Translations under genes and position numbers: made by a program
In this document: one piece after another, positions 45,705 through 53,821 of the stretch
Numbering within the stretch: the first letter of the stretch is position 1
How the letters are laid out: every line of letters begins with the position of its first letter
Assembly (NCBI RefSeq): GCF_036689815.1
Contig: NZ_JBAHUR010000007.1
Coordinates: forward strand, 1 to 64,000
DNA: 64,000 nt
Reading direction: 5' to 3'
From: Magnetovibrio sp. PR-2
Lineage (GTDB): Bacteria; Pseudomonadota; Alphaproteobacteria; Rhodospirillales; Magnetovibrionaceae
Notes under the pieces: model-generated
The model's database searches: none
Seen by the model: only the letters and a program-made list of their open reading frames with translations
What the model was told of the DNA's origin: nothing

Positions 45705-46555
45705 TCTGGCATGACCGCGTCGGGTTGGTGTTCCAACGCTTTTTTCAGCACGTAGCTGACCGCCTTGGCGGTGTTTGACTGTGCGTTTAACGCGCTTGCC
45801 ATGTCGGTGTAGTAATCTAAATCTTTGGAAGCATTTTTGAGGGCAAAGCGAAAGGCGGAGCTGTCGCTGTCTTCAATAAACGGGCGCATACGGTCCAGTG
45901 CCACCCCGCCCGCTCCACCGGTCGCAAGAACGTCCGTCAACACGTCCAATTGAACACCACCCCGGTTGGCCGCAGCGACGGCTTCGGCAATGATGACGGC
46001 CTGACCGATGGACACAAAGTTGTGCAGCAGCTTTAAGCGGTGTCCTGCCGATACAGGGCCGCCGTGATAGATGTTTTCAGCGTACGTATCGATATAAGGC
46101 TTGGCGTGCGCGACGTCTTCTTTCGAACCGCCGACCAGGACATTGAGACACCCTTCTTCGGCTTCTTTGGGGGGGCGGGTCATGGGGGCGTCGACATAGC
46201 GCGCGCCTTTGCCTTGGATCAGACCGGCGATAACCAACGTATCTTCCGGCTGTGCCGTTGTCGCATCAATCACCAATGTGTTTGGTGAAATCAAGGATAA
46301 GAACCCACCGTCCGCGGTGACCACAGTTTCGACTTCGGGCGACCCCGGCAAAACCAAAATCACAGCATCTTTGTCTGAGACCACGTCCGCCATCTCGGCA
46401 CTTAAAACGGCACCGGCTTCCACCAAATCATCGCACGATTGGTTGGCGGGGTGATCGAATATGGTCAGGTTCTGACCGGCTTTCAGGAGGTTTTTCGCAA
46501 GCCCATGGCCCATCAGGCCGCAGCCGATCAGGCCGATTGTGTTGTGTTGCTCCAC
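45680..46555 (-). CDS. NAD(P)-dependent beta-hydroxyacid dehydrogenase (3-HIBDH family)
   Basis: 291 aa. Rossmann nucleotide site IGLIGCGLMGHGLAKNLLKAG, substrate signature RYVDAPMTRPPKEAEEGCL and the catalytic-Lys helix GHRLKLLHNFVSIGQAVIIAEA. The family includes 3-hydroxyisobutyrate, tartronate semialdehyde and glyoxylate reductases; the exact substrate cannot be fixed. It converges with the FAH-family gene, a common pairing in small-acid catabolism. Confidence 0.92.
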   Translation of the reverse strand: MEQHNTIGLIGCGLMGHGLAKNLLKAGQNLTIFDHPANQSCDDLVEAGAVLSAEMADVVSDKDAVILVLPGSPEVETVVTADGGFLSLISPNTLVIDATTAQPEDTLVIAGLIQGKGARYVDAPMTRPPKEAEEGCLNVLVGGSKEDVAHAKPYIDTYAENIYHGGPVSAGHRLKLLHNFVSIGQAVIIAEAVAAANRGGVQLDVLTDVLATGGAGGVALDRMRPFIEDSDSSAFRFALKNASKDLDYYTDMASALNAQSNTAKAVSYVLKKALEHQPDAVMPELIDIFKD

Positions 46556-46644
46556 GAGATTATCCTTCCAACCTTGTCTGAGGTGGCATTAGACCTACAT
46601 TGGGCTAAGATTGCCAGAGCGTTTCTGTAGAGGACTTTTCCACC

Positions 46645-47256
46645 ATGGTGCTCATTGATTGGGCTTTGCCGATTGTCGCGTTTTGTGCGTCCTCGACGTT
46701 CACGCCGGGGCCTAACAATGTCATGGTCACGGCTAGTGGTGCAAACTTTGGGTTCCGCCGCTCGATCCCTCATATCCTTGGCATCGCCATCGGTTTTGGT
46801 GTGATGAACATGTGTGTAGGGTTGGGGCTTGGGGGTGTGTTTGTGGCCTATCCGGAACTTCATGTGGTCCTAAAATATGCGAGCATTGCTTACCTCACAT
46901 ATTTAGCGTGGAAAATCGCGAGGTCCAGCCGTGCGGGGAAAGAAGAAGAAAAGGGCAAGCCCTTTACCTTTTTCCAAGCCGCAGCTTTTCAGTGGGTGAA
47001 CCCCAAAGCCTGGGTCATTGCCATCGGTGCCGTGTCGACGTTCACCACGGTCGGCGGCGACTTACTGTTCGAAGTGATGGTGATTTCGATCATCTTCATA
47101 CTGGTGACTTTTCCCAGTGCCAGCACATGGGCGGTGTTCGGCCTGATGATTGGACGCTTTTTGCAAACCCCAGGGCGCTTGCGTGCGTTCAATTGGACAA
47201 TGGCAGGGATATTGATGCTGTCTCTTCTGCCCGCAACAGGGTTGCTGGATTATTGA
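46645..47256 (+). CDS. LysE/RhtB family exporter
   Basis: 203 aa with six membrane segments. N-terminal WALPIVAFCASSTFTPGPNN contains the TPGPNN signature of LysE/RhtB amino-acid exporters, and FQWVNPKAWVIAIGAV the second conserved NPK region. It probably exports an amino acid or derivative. Its stop overlaps that of the convergent TolC-family gene by seven bases. Confidence 0.9.
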   Translation: MVLIDWALPIVAFCASSTFTPGPNNVMVTASGANFGFRRSIPHILGIAIGFGVMNMCVGLGLGGVFVAYPELHVVLKYASIAYLTYLAWKIARSSRAGKEEEKGKPFTFFQAAAFQWVNPKAWVIAIGAVSTFTTVGGDLLFEVMVISIIFILVTFPSASTWAVFGLMIGRFLQTPGRLRAFNWTMAGILMLSLLPATGLLDY

Positions 47257-48590
47257 GAGACGATGTACTGCGGCTTCATGCGGCCCATGGACAGCAGAAG
47301 CTGATAGATCGCCACGCGTTCGTCATAGCTGGACGTGGCGTAGTTGATCTGGGCGTTGTTGACTTCATTTTCAGCGTCCAGCACGTTGATCACGGTTTCT
47401 TTACCCGCGTCGCGCAGCTTTTTGCGGCTGTCGAACACTTCAGCAGCGATGTTAACGGCGTTGCCCAAGAGTTCTTTGCGTTCGCGCGACGTGACCAGAG
47501 ACTGCCAGGATAAGCGCACCTGCTCGATCACTTTGGTCGAGGTGTATTCGTAGTTGTTCATCTGGGCGCGGTAGTCAAATTCGCTGGCTTCGCGTCCAGC
47601 CAGGGTCGAACCGCCCGAGAAAACGTCCCAGCTGGCCGACATGATGACGGAATAGTCGCGCCGGATGCCATTGGTGGCGTTGTTTTTCTTTTCGTAGTTG
47701 GCTGTGCCGGTTAAATCCAGGCTGGGATAAAATCCGCTGTTGGAACTGCGGCGTTGTTCGTGTGCCAATTCAACGTTTAGGCTGCCGCCGATCAAAGACG
47801 GATTTTCCGCCAAAGCGATATCAACCGAGCGTTCCAGTGAGGATGGAATGACTTGGGCCGGGGGGGTCGGGTCCAGCATGGTGGGCAAGTTTGGCGGATG
47901 TCCGAAAACCTGTTCATAGGTGCTGACGGCGTTCAGAAGTGCACCTTCGAAGCCGACACGGCGTTCCTTTGCGATTTGCAGACGGGATTTGGCCTGCAAT
48001 ACGTCAACCGTCACACCGGAACCCCGGCGCACGCGTTCGTCTTCCAGGTTCAGCTGACGTTGAATGGTGCGTTCGTTGTCGGCAGCCATTTCCACCAGTC
48101 GGCGTTGGCGCAGCACATCAACATAGGCCCGCACACCTTCGAACAAGGTGTTTTGGCGCGTGCCTTCCAGGGTCAGTTGAGCAATCTCGTGATTGACTTC
48201 GGCAATGCGCACGGTAGCGGAGGTGGCAAAACCGTCGAAAATAGGCTGGGTCACCGTCAAGGTGGCCGAGTTCAAAACACCACGCCACGGATCGCTTTCG
48301 TTGGCTTCGTCGGAGCGGGTAGAGGCGGTGTCGACGGTTTGCGGCCCGATCTCACCGGCGATGTTCACGGTCGGATAATAGCCCGCTTCGCTTTCGCGGA
48401 TGGTCGCGCGGCGCGACTCCAGCGTGTTTTCCGATTCTCTGATCTTGGGGTGGCGGTCGATTAAGACGCGGAGCTCTTCTTCAATCGGGCGCGCCTGAGC
48501 ACCTTCAGGGGCAAGCACAACCGGTCCCAAAACGGCCAAAACCGTTAGGGTTGAGAGGCTCTGCGCCAGTTTAGAGCTCTGAAATGCCAC
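47250..48590 (-). CDS. TolC-family outer-membrane channel protein
   Basis: 446 aa. Signal peptide SLSTLTVLAVLGPVVLAPEGAQA, then two alpha-helical hairpin repeats typical of TolC/LapE-type channels (LRVLIDRHPKIRESENTLE; ARLRV-type helices; NALNVLDAENEVNNAQIN-like C-terminal helix, here INVLDAENEVNNAQINY). The segment YYPTVNIAGEIGPQT and GFYPSLDLTGTANYE are the paired strand regions. I start at GTG 48590, with AAGGG 9 bases upstream; a longer frame would run into the divergent gene. It is the only outer-membrane channel in the window and could serve the HlyD/RND pair. Confidence 0.9.
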   Translation of the reverse strand: MAFQSSKLAQSLSTLTVLAVLGPVVLAPEGAQARPIEEELRVLIDRHPKIRESENTLESRRATIRESEAGYYPTVNIAGEIGPQTVDTASTRSDEANESDPWRGVLNSATLTVTQPIFDGFATSATVRIAEVNHEIAQLTLEGTRQNTLFEGVRAYVDVLRQRRLVEMAADNERTIQRQLNLEDERVRRGSGVTVDVLQAKSRLQIAKERRVGFEGALLNAVSTYEQVFGHPPNLPTMLDPTPPAQVIPSSLERSVDIALAENPSLIGGSLNVELAHEQRRSSNSGFYPSLDLTGTANYEKKNNATNGIRRDYSVIMSASWDVFSGGSTLAGREASEFDYRAQMNNYEYTSTKVIEQVRLSWQSLVTSRERKELLGNAVNIAAEVFDSRKKLRDAGKETVINVLDAENEVNNAQINYATSSYDERVAIYQLLLSMGRMKPQYIVSQ

Positions 48591-48747
48591 GTTCGAAAAA
48601 CCCTTCGAATATCCCCAAAAATGCCCCGCAAATGCAGCAGGGCGTTGTGCTGATGTTCTATCACACTTCACCCCATCCCACAATTGTGGCTTTTGCAAAG
48701 ATGGCTGTGCAAAAGGGGGGAGAATCTGCTTAAATAGCGAAAATAAA

Positions 48748-49680
48748 ATGAATATCTCAAATCGATTTGAGAATGGTATTGAGGTGAGAACCAAAGTGAG
48801 TGGTGAATTGAAGACTGCAGCCGGGCTTAAGGCTGTAGGTGTGGCCCTTTTTGTGGCTGTGAGCATGACGGCGTGTGGCGCCGGCGTTAAATCCAAAAAA
48901 ATCCAGGATGCGGCAACTCAAGCAGTTCAAAGCGACGCACGTGAGGTCTTGACCGCCTTTGCGGCCGAGGGTGACGCGGGCGCTCAGCTGGACTTGGCGT
49001 TGACGTTGATGGACACGGACCCGGCGTCTGCAAAACAATGGCTGGAAAAAGCGGCCATGATGGGCAACGGTCGCGCGGCTTATGAATTGGGCTTGTTGCT
49101 GGACGATCCTCAATATGCGCTGGAATGGTTTTCCATGGCCTCTGCCATGGGCCACGTGGGCGCGCGTTACCAAATGGGTGAAGCCTATTTGAACGGCAAC
49201 GGCACGGCGAAAGAACCCGGTTGGGGATTGATGTGGTTGGAACGTGCTGCACGGGCCGGAAATTGCGATGCGCAATACGTTTGGGCCACTGCCATGCTGA
49301 CGGGCAAGACGGCACAAGTGCGCCCCCAAGAAGCCCTGAAATGGTTGATGATTGCCGAGGACGGCGGGGTCAGCGCGGCAACGCCGTTGATCGAACAGCT
49401 CAAAGCCGATTTGATGGCGTTGACCATCGAAACCATTGAGGGCTACGCCGAAGGCTATCGCGGCAAATTGGCCGCTCCCCAAGTCGGTGATCGCGCTTCA
49501 ATCCGCTTTGCGCAATATGCGTTGAGCAAGCTGGGCTACAAGCCCGGCAGCATCGACGGCATTGACGGTGAAAAGACTTACACGGCATTGGTGGCCTTTC
49601 GCCGGGCGGAAGGGCTTGGCAATGGTGGATTGAGCACCGCTGTGATGGACCGGTTGCGTGAAAAATTGGCGCGTCGTTAA
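48748..49680 (+). CDS. Sel1-repeat lipoprotein with C-terminal peptidoglycan-binding domain
   Basis: 310 aa. A signal with a possible lipobox MTAC (~residue 47) precedes Sel1/TPR-like repeats: AKQWLEKAAMMGNGRAAYELG, ALEWFSMASAMGHVGARYQM, GLMWLERAARAGNCDAQYVW. The last ~60 residues (AQYALSKLGYKPGSIDGIDG) form a PG_binding_1 domain. It probably lies on the periplasmic side, tied to the wall. The start is uncertain: ATG 48748 lacks a ribosome site, while GTG 48796 has GAGG upstream and would give a shorter signal sequence. Divergent from the TolC-family gene. Confidence 0.82.
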   Translation: MNISNRFENGIEVRTKVSGELKTAAGLKAVGVALFVAVSMTACGAGVKSKKIQDAATQAVQSDAREVLTAFAAEGDAGAQLDLALTLMDTDPASAKQWLEKAAMMGNGRAAYELGLLLDDPQYALEWFSMASAMGHVGARYQMGEAYLNGNGTAKEPGWGLMWLERAARAGNCDAQYVWATAMLTGKTAQVRPQEALKWLMIAEDGGVSAATPLIEQLKADLMALTIETIEGYAEGYRGKLAAPQVGDRASIRFAQYALSKLGYKPGSIDGIDGEKTYTALVAFRRAEGLGNGGLSTAVMDRLREKLARR

Positions 49681-49748
49681 TCACGACGTGTAAAGTGGGT
49701 CATGCACGCGACCTTTGGTGAAGTCGAAAGAGGGACTGGAGCCGGATT

Positions 49749-50486
49749 ATGAGCATTTGGGGAAAAGTCTTAGGCGGTGTCGCCGGATTTGCCTTAGGCG
49801 GGCCGTTGGGCGCGCTGCTGGGGGCGGTGGCAGGGCATGCCCTCGACAAAGTCCACGGGACCTTACCCCATGGCCGCGCGTCTCTGGAAGACCAGCGCCA
49901 AATCGCCTTTACGCTGGCCGTGATTGCTCTATCGGCGAAAATGGCCAAGGCTGACGGTCAAGTGACCCGTGACGAAGTCGACGCCTTTAAACGCCTGTTC
50001 CATATTCCACCCGATGAAATGAAAAATGTCGCCAAGGTCTTTGACCGGGCGAAAGTCTCGACCGCTGGGTTTGAACAATATGCGGCCCAAGTCGCCAAGC
50101 TGTTCCCCCACGAACCGGCCGTGTTGGAAGAATTGCTGGGCGGCTTGTTCATGATCGCCCAAGCCGACGGTGTGGTTCACCCGGCGGAGCTTGCGTATCT
50201 GCAGCGTGTCTCTGACATTTTTGGGTTTGATCAAGCCACGTTTGAGCGCATCACGGCGACACACCAGCCCAAGGACGAAGCCGATCCTTACAGTGTTTTG
50301 GGGCTTGCCCGTGAAGCCACGGACGCCGAGATCAAGTCTGCCTATCGTAAATTGATCCAAGAAACCCATCCGGACAAGCTCATGGCCCAGGGTATGCCGC
50401 AGGAGTTTATTGATCTGGCCAATGACAAAATGGCGGCCATCAATGCGGCTTATGACAAGATCAAACAGATGCGGGGTCTAAACTGA
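49749..50486 (+). CDS. DjlA-like protein (TerB and J domains)
   Basis: 245 aa co-chaperone. The N-terminus is a Gly-rich membrane-inserting segment (LGGVAGFALGGPLGALLGAV). The middle (~55-165) is a TerB-like helical domain (FTLAVIALSAKMAKADGQVT). The C-terminus is a J domain with YSVLGLAREATDAEIKSAYR and the HPD tripeptide in ETHPDKL, which stimulates DnaK. E. coli DjlA monitors envelope stress. The downstream amidase gene starts 8 bases after its stop, so they are co-transcribed. Confidence 0.92.
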   Translation: MSIWGKVLGGVAGFALGGPLGALLGAVAGHALDKVHGTLPHGRASLEDQRQIAFTLAVIALSAKMAKADGQVTRDEVDAFKRLFHIPPDEMKNVAKVFDRAKVSTAGFEQYAAQVAKLFPHEPAVLEELLGGLFMIAQADGVVHPAELAYLQRVSDIFGFDQATFERITATHQPKDEADPYSVLGLAREATDAEIKSAYRKLIQETHPDKLMAQGMPQEFIDLANDKMAAINAAYDKIKQMRGLN

Positions 50487-50494
50487 GGTCACAG

Positions 50495-51166
50495 ATGAGC
50501 ACGCCGCGCGTATCGCCCAATTTTAATGACCGCCCCCCTGATGTGCCCATCGACATGCTGGTGCTGCATTACACCGGCATGCAAAGCGCGAACGCCGCTT
50601 TGGACCGTCTGTGTGATGCAGAGGCTGAGGTCAGTGCGCATTATCTCATTGAAGAAGACGGCACGGTTCATCGTTTGGTGGATGAAGACAAACGCGCCTG
50701 GCATGCGGGTGTGTCTTGGTGGCGCGGGGCCACGGACGTCAACAGCCGCTCGATTGGGATTGAGCTGGTCAATCCCGGTCATGAATTCGGCTACCGTGCT
50801 TTTCTGGAACCCCAAATGGTGGCTCTGGAAGGTTTGGCTGGTGCAATCTTGAAACGCCACGCCATTCCCGGCCGCAATGTGGTGGGCCATTCCGACGTTG
50901 CGCCGCTGCGCAAAACGGACCCGGGCGAGCTGTTCGATTGGGCCCGTCTGGCGCAAAAAGGAATTGGGTTGTGGGCGCAAGACAGCGTTCTCGTTGATGC
51001 CAGCGCCGCTGAATTCAAAGCCATGTTGTTGGCGTTTGGGTATGACACCTCTGATTTCAATGCAGCGATTGTCGCGTTTCAGCGCCATTTCCGCCCAGCG
51101 CGTTTGACCACGGCGATTGAACCGGACTGTGTCGGCGTTTTGCAGGCGTTGCTTGATCAGGTCTGA
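50495..51166 (+). CDS. N-acetylmuramoyl-L-alanine amidase (Amidase_2)
   Basis: 223 aa. Zinc ligands of the AmpD/AmiD fold are visible: MLVLHYTGM (His), WHAGVSWWRG, and NVVGHSDVAPLRKTDPG (His and Asp). The last ~60 residues look like a degenerate peptidoglycan-binding region. No signal peptide, so it is more like cytoplasmic AmpD in wall-fragment recycling than secreted AmiD, unless export is unusual. Co-transcribed with the djlA-like gene; RNase P RNA follows. Confidence 0.9.
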   Translation: MSTPRVSPNFNDRPPDVPIDMLVLHYTGMQSANAALDRLCDAEAEVSAHYLIEEDGTVHRLVDEDKRAWHAGVSWWRGATDVNSRSIGIELVNPGHEFGYRAFLEPQMVALEGLAGAILKRHAIPGRNVVGHSDVAPLRKTDPGELFDWARLAQKGIGLWAQDSVLVDASAAEFKAMLLAFGYDTSDFNAAIVAFQRHFRPARLTTAIEPDCVGVLQALLDQV

Positions 51167-51183
51167 AGCGTTAGGTTAGCGCC

Positions 51184-51559
<376 letters not shown>

Positions 51560-51583
51560 TTTACATCGTTTTAGGAGCCCCAC

Positions 51584-51751
51584 ATGTCAATACACACGGG
51601 ATCATGCCTGTGCGGTCTTGTGGCGTGTGTTCTGTTTGACGATTCGTCCGCATATGCGCCGTCCGATGAGTTATTCACTGAAACCAAACAAAATTGGACG
51701 GTACTGAACCCAGATTTGCCGCATGACAAAGGCTCGCGCAAACGCGGCTAA
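51584..51751 (+). CDS. Small protein of unknown function (55 aa) between rnpB and mraZ
   Basis: ATG 51584 has AGGAG seven bases upstream and the frame runs 55 codons to TAA 51749-51751. The N-terminus (SCLCGLVACVLF) is short and hydrophobic with three Cys, followed by a polar region (DELFTETKQNWTVLNPDLP) ending in a basic KGSRKRG. A Rho-independent terminator follows 25 bases later, so it may be a real last gene after rnpB. No family recognised; it could still be chance. Confidence 0.5.
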   Translation: MSIHTGSCLCGLVACVLFDDSSAYAPSDELFTETKQNWTVLNPDLPHDKGSRKRG

Positions 51752-51775
51752 CGTCCTCCACAAGATCCGCGAAAG

Positions 51776-51798
51776 AGCCGCCTTCGGGCGGTTTTTTT
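51776..51798 (+). terminator. Rho-independent terminator before the dcw cluster
   Basis: CCGCC-TTCG-GGCGG with a stable UUCG tetraloop is followed by seven T residues. It ends the rnpB/small-ORF transcript and insulates the mraZ promoter. Confidence 0.92.
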
Positions 51799-51821
51799 GT
51801 GTCAGAAAGGCCCGCTTAAAC

Positions 51822-51886
51822 CCCAGTCAAATCCAGTAAATCCCATTGACGCCCATCAATTCCCATGCTATCCCAATAAGACCCAA
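51822..51886 (-). promoter_or_regulatory. MraZ operator: seven boxes with exact 10-bp period
   Basis: CCCA (TGGG on the other strand) begins at 51822, 51842, 51852, 51862, 51872 and 51882, with one imperfect TCCA at 51832, so all seven are exactly ten bases apart. MraZ is known to bind TGGGN repeats separated by five bases upstream of its own gene, normally three or four of them. The array overlaps the likely promoter, consistent with autorepression of the division and wall cluster. Confidence 0.88.
51846..51874 (+). promoter_or_regulatory. Probable mraZ (dcw cluster) promoter
   Basis: TTGACG at 51846-51851 and TATCCC at 51869-51874 with a 17-base spacer. It lies inside the MraZ box array, as expected for a repressible promoter. 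It would leave a leader of about 170 bases; 51900-52050 shows no gene. Confidence 0.5.
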
Positions 51887-52051
51887 TGGGATCCATGGGC
51901 GCGTTTTGCGTGTGCGTGGATGGGTCTTCAAGGCTTTGGCTTTGGCTTCATCAAGGGGATGGGGCTGCGTGGAAGCGGCGAAGGCGAAACGTCAAAGGCT
52001 AATCCAAACAAGGGGTTAGGTCTTTGCTAGATGCATCTGTAAGGGGGAGTT

Positions 52052-52522
52052 ATGGCGCTGCTCGTCGGCCGTCATCTCAACAAGATCGATAAAAAAGGCC
52101 GGGTTTCTGTCCCGAAGCCTTACCGTGAGGCCGTCTTGGCGGAAGGCTTCTCGGGTGTCTACATCTACCCTTATTTTAAATACCCCGCTCTTGAAGGCGC
52201 TGGCGAAGCCTTCATGAAACGTCTTTCTGAAAGCATGGAAGACAATCTCGACCTGTTTTCCGACGAACAGGAAGATCTCGCCGCAATCACCTTGGAAAAC
52301 ACGTTTCAGCTGGCTTTCGATTCCGAAGGTCGCATTGTTTTGCCGCAAGACCTCTGTACACATGCAGGGCTTGACGGTCAGGCCTTGTTTGTGGGGCGCG
52401 GTTCGCGCTTTCAAATCTGGTCGCCCGATGCGTACCAAGAACATCGCTCCGGCGCTTTGGAGCGTGCCAAAGCCACAGGTGCTACGCTCCGGCTTTCCCC
52501 ACAACGAACGGACGGGGAGTAG
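52052..52522 (+). CDS. mraZ: Transcriptional regulator / division protein MraZ
   Basis: 156 aa with two SpoVT/AbrB-like swapped-hairpin repeats: HLNKIDKKGRVSVPKPYREA and QLAFDSEGRIVLPQDLC. MraZ forms a ring that binds TGGGN repeats and represses the dcw operon. The ATG has GGGGGAG before it. rsmH starts four bases after its stop. The seven-box operator upstream fits autoregulation. Confidence 0.96.
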   Translation: MALLVGRHLNKIDKKGRVSVPKPYREAVLAEGFSGVYIYPYFKYPALEGAGEAFMKRLSESMEDNLDLFSDEQEDLAAITLENTFQLAFDSEGRIVLPQDLCTHAGLDGQALFVGRGSRFQIWSPDAYQEHRSGALERAKATGATLRLSPQRTDGE

Positions 52523-52526
52523 TCAA

Positions 52527-53486
52527 ATGTCCATGCCTCACATCCCCGTTATGTTGAAAGAGGTCTTGGATACGCTCATCCCCCGTGACGGTGGCGTCTA
52601 TGTCGACGGTACGTTTGGGAATGGCGGGTATTCGCGCGGCATATTGGAAAGTGCCGATTGTACCGTCTGGGGCATCGATCGTGATCCGAACGTCATTGCC
52701 AAAGCCCGCGATATGGAAAGCGAGTTTGGCGGCCGACTGCGTGTCGTGCAGGGCCGTTTTGGCGACATGTCGGACTTGCTCAGCGACAAAGGTGTGTCCG
52801 GTGTCGACGGTGTCGCGCTGGATTTGGGCGTGTCGTCCATGCAGTTGGATCAAGCCGAGCGCGGCTTTTCGTTCATGAACGACGGCCCCTTGGATATGCG
52901 TATGGAACAATCCGGGCCCAGTGCAGAAGACGCGGTCAACGACATGGGCGAAGAAGAACTTGCCAACGTCATTTACGAATTCGGCGAAGAGCGCAAATCG
53001 CGTTGGGTGGCGCATGCCATCGTCGAGGCGCGCGCTGAAAAACGCATCACCCGCACGAAGGAGCTGGCCGACATTGTGTCTTCCGTCGTGCGTAAATCCA
53101 AAGACGGCATCCACCCCGCGACCCGCACCTTCCAGGGCCTGCGCATTTATGTGAATGACGAGCTTGGCGAAGTGGATCGTGGTTTAAGTGGTGCGGAACA
53201 GCTTCTCAAGCCTGGAGGACGTTTGGCCGTGGTGGCGTTTCATTCTTTGGAAGACAAGCGCGTCAAAAGGTTTCTCAATGAGCGTTCGGGGAATGTGCCG
53301 AACCCTTCGCGCTATATGCCCGACCTCGAAGACAAAGGGCCTGAGCCCAGCTTTACGTTGCTCAAAAAAGGTGCGCTAAAGCCTGGCAAAGACGAATGCA
53401 AACTCAATCCGCGTGCGCGCTCTTCACGGTTGCGCATGGCGGAGCGCACGGATGCGCCAGCTTGGCGGCAGGGAGGGACGGCATGA
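52527..53486 (+). CDS. rsmH: 16S rRNA m4C1402 methyltransferase RsmH
   Basis: 319 aa. SAM-dependent N4-methylation of C1402 in 16S rRNA. HIPVMLKEVLDTL, YVDGTFGNGGYSRGIL (SAM motif I), ALDLGVSSMQLDQAERGFSF and HPATRTFQGLRIYVNDEL are characteristic; so is the C-terminal NPRARSSRLRMAERT. ATG 52527 with GGGGAG is chosen over a longer upstream frame overlapping mraZ. The TGA overlaps the ftsL ATG. Confidence 0.97.
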   Translation: MSMPHIPVMLKEVLDTLIPRDGGVYVDGTFGNGGYSRGILESADCTVWGIDRDPNVIAKARDMESEFGGRLRVVQGRFGDMSDLLSDKGVSGVDGVALDLGVSSMQLDQAERGFSFMNDGPLDMRMEQSGPSAEDAVNDMGEEELANVIYEFGEERKSRWVAHAIVEARAEKRITRTKELADIVSSVVRKSKDGIHPATRTFQGLRIYVNDELGEVDRGLSGAEQLLKPGGRLAVVAFHSLEDKRVKRFLNERSGNVPNPSRYMPDLEDKGPEPSFTLLKKGALKPGKDECKLNPRARSSRLRMAERTDAPAWRQGGTA

Positions 53487-53821
53487 ATAAAGCTTTTGGC
53501 TATATCCGTCACACCACTTTGCTCTTTGTCATTTTGGCGGGTGGAATCTCTGCTGTTTTGTTTTCGGTGAAGTATCAGGTTCACGAGTTGGAAGACAATC
53601 ATACGCGTTTGCTCAAAGAGCTCGACGAAGAACGCCGCGCGCTTCACGTGTTGCACGCCGAATGGGCAACGTTGAACGATCCGCGTCGTTTGGAAACTTT
53701 GGCGAGCGAACATTTGGGCCTAGAACCCGTGCCGCCGCGTCAAGTGGTGCATCCGGATGCCGTGTTGAACATTCCTATGCGTGAAATGACGTTTGGTGAA
53801 GAGGAGACAGCGAATGACTAA
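53483..53821 (+). CDS. ftsL: Cell division protein FtsL
   Basis: 112 aa bitopic protein: short cytoplasmic end, one membrane helix (TTLLFVILAGGISAVLFSV) and a periplasmic coiled coil (LEDNHTRLLKELDEERRAL) with the LETLASEHLGLEP end typical of FtsL. It links FtsQ/FtsB with FtsW/FtsI in the divisome. Identified mainly from position between rsmH and ftsI and this architecture. It overlaps both neighbours. Confidence 0.92.
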   Translation: MNKAFGYIRHTTLLFVILAGGISAVLFSVKYQVHELEDNHTRLLKELDEERRALHVLHAEWATLNDPRRLETLASEHLGLEPVPPRQVVHPDAVLNIPMREMTFGEEETAND

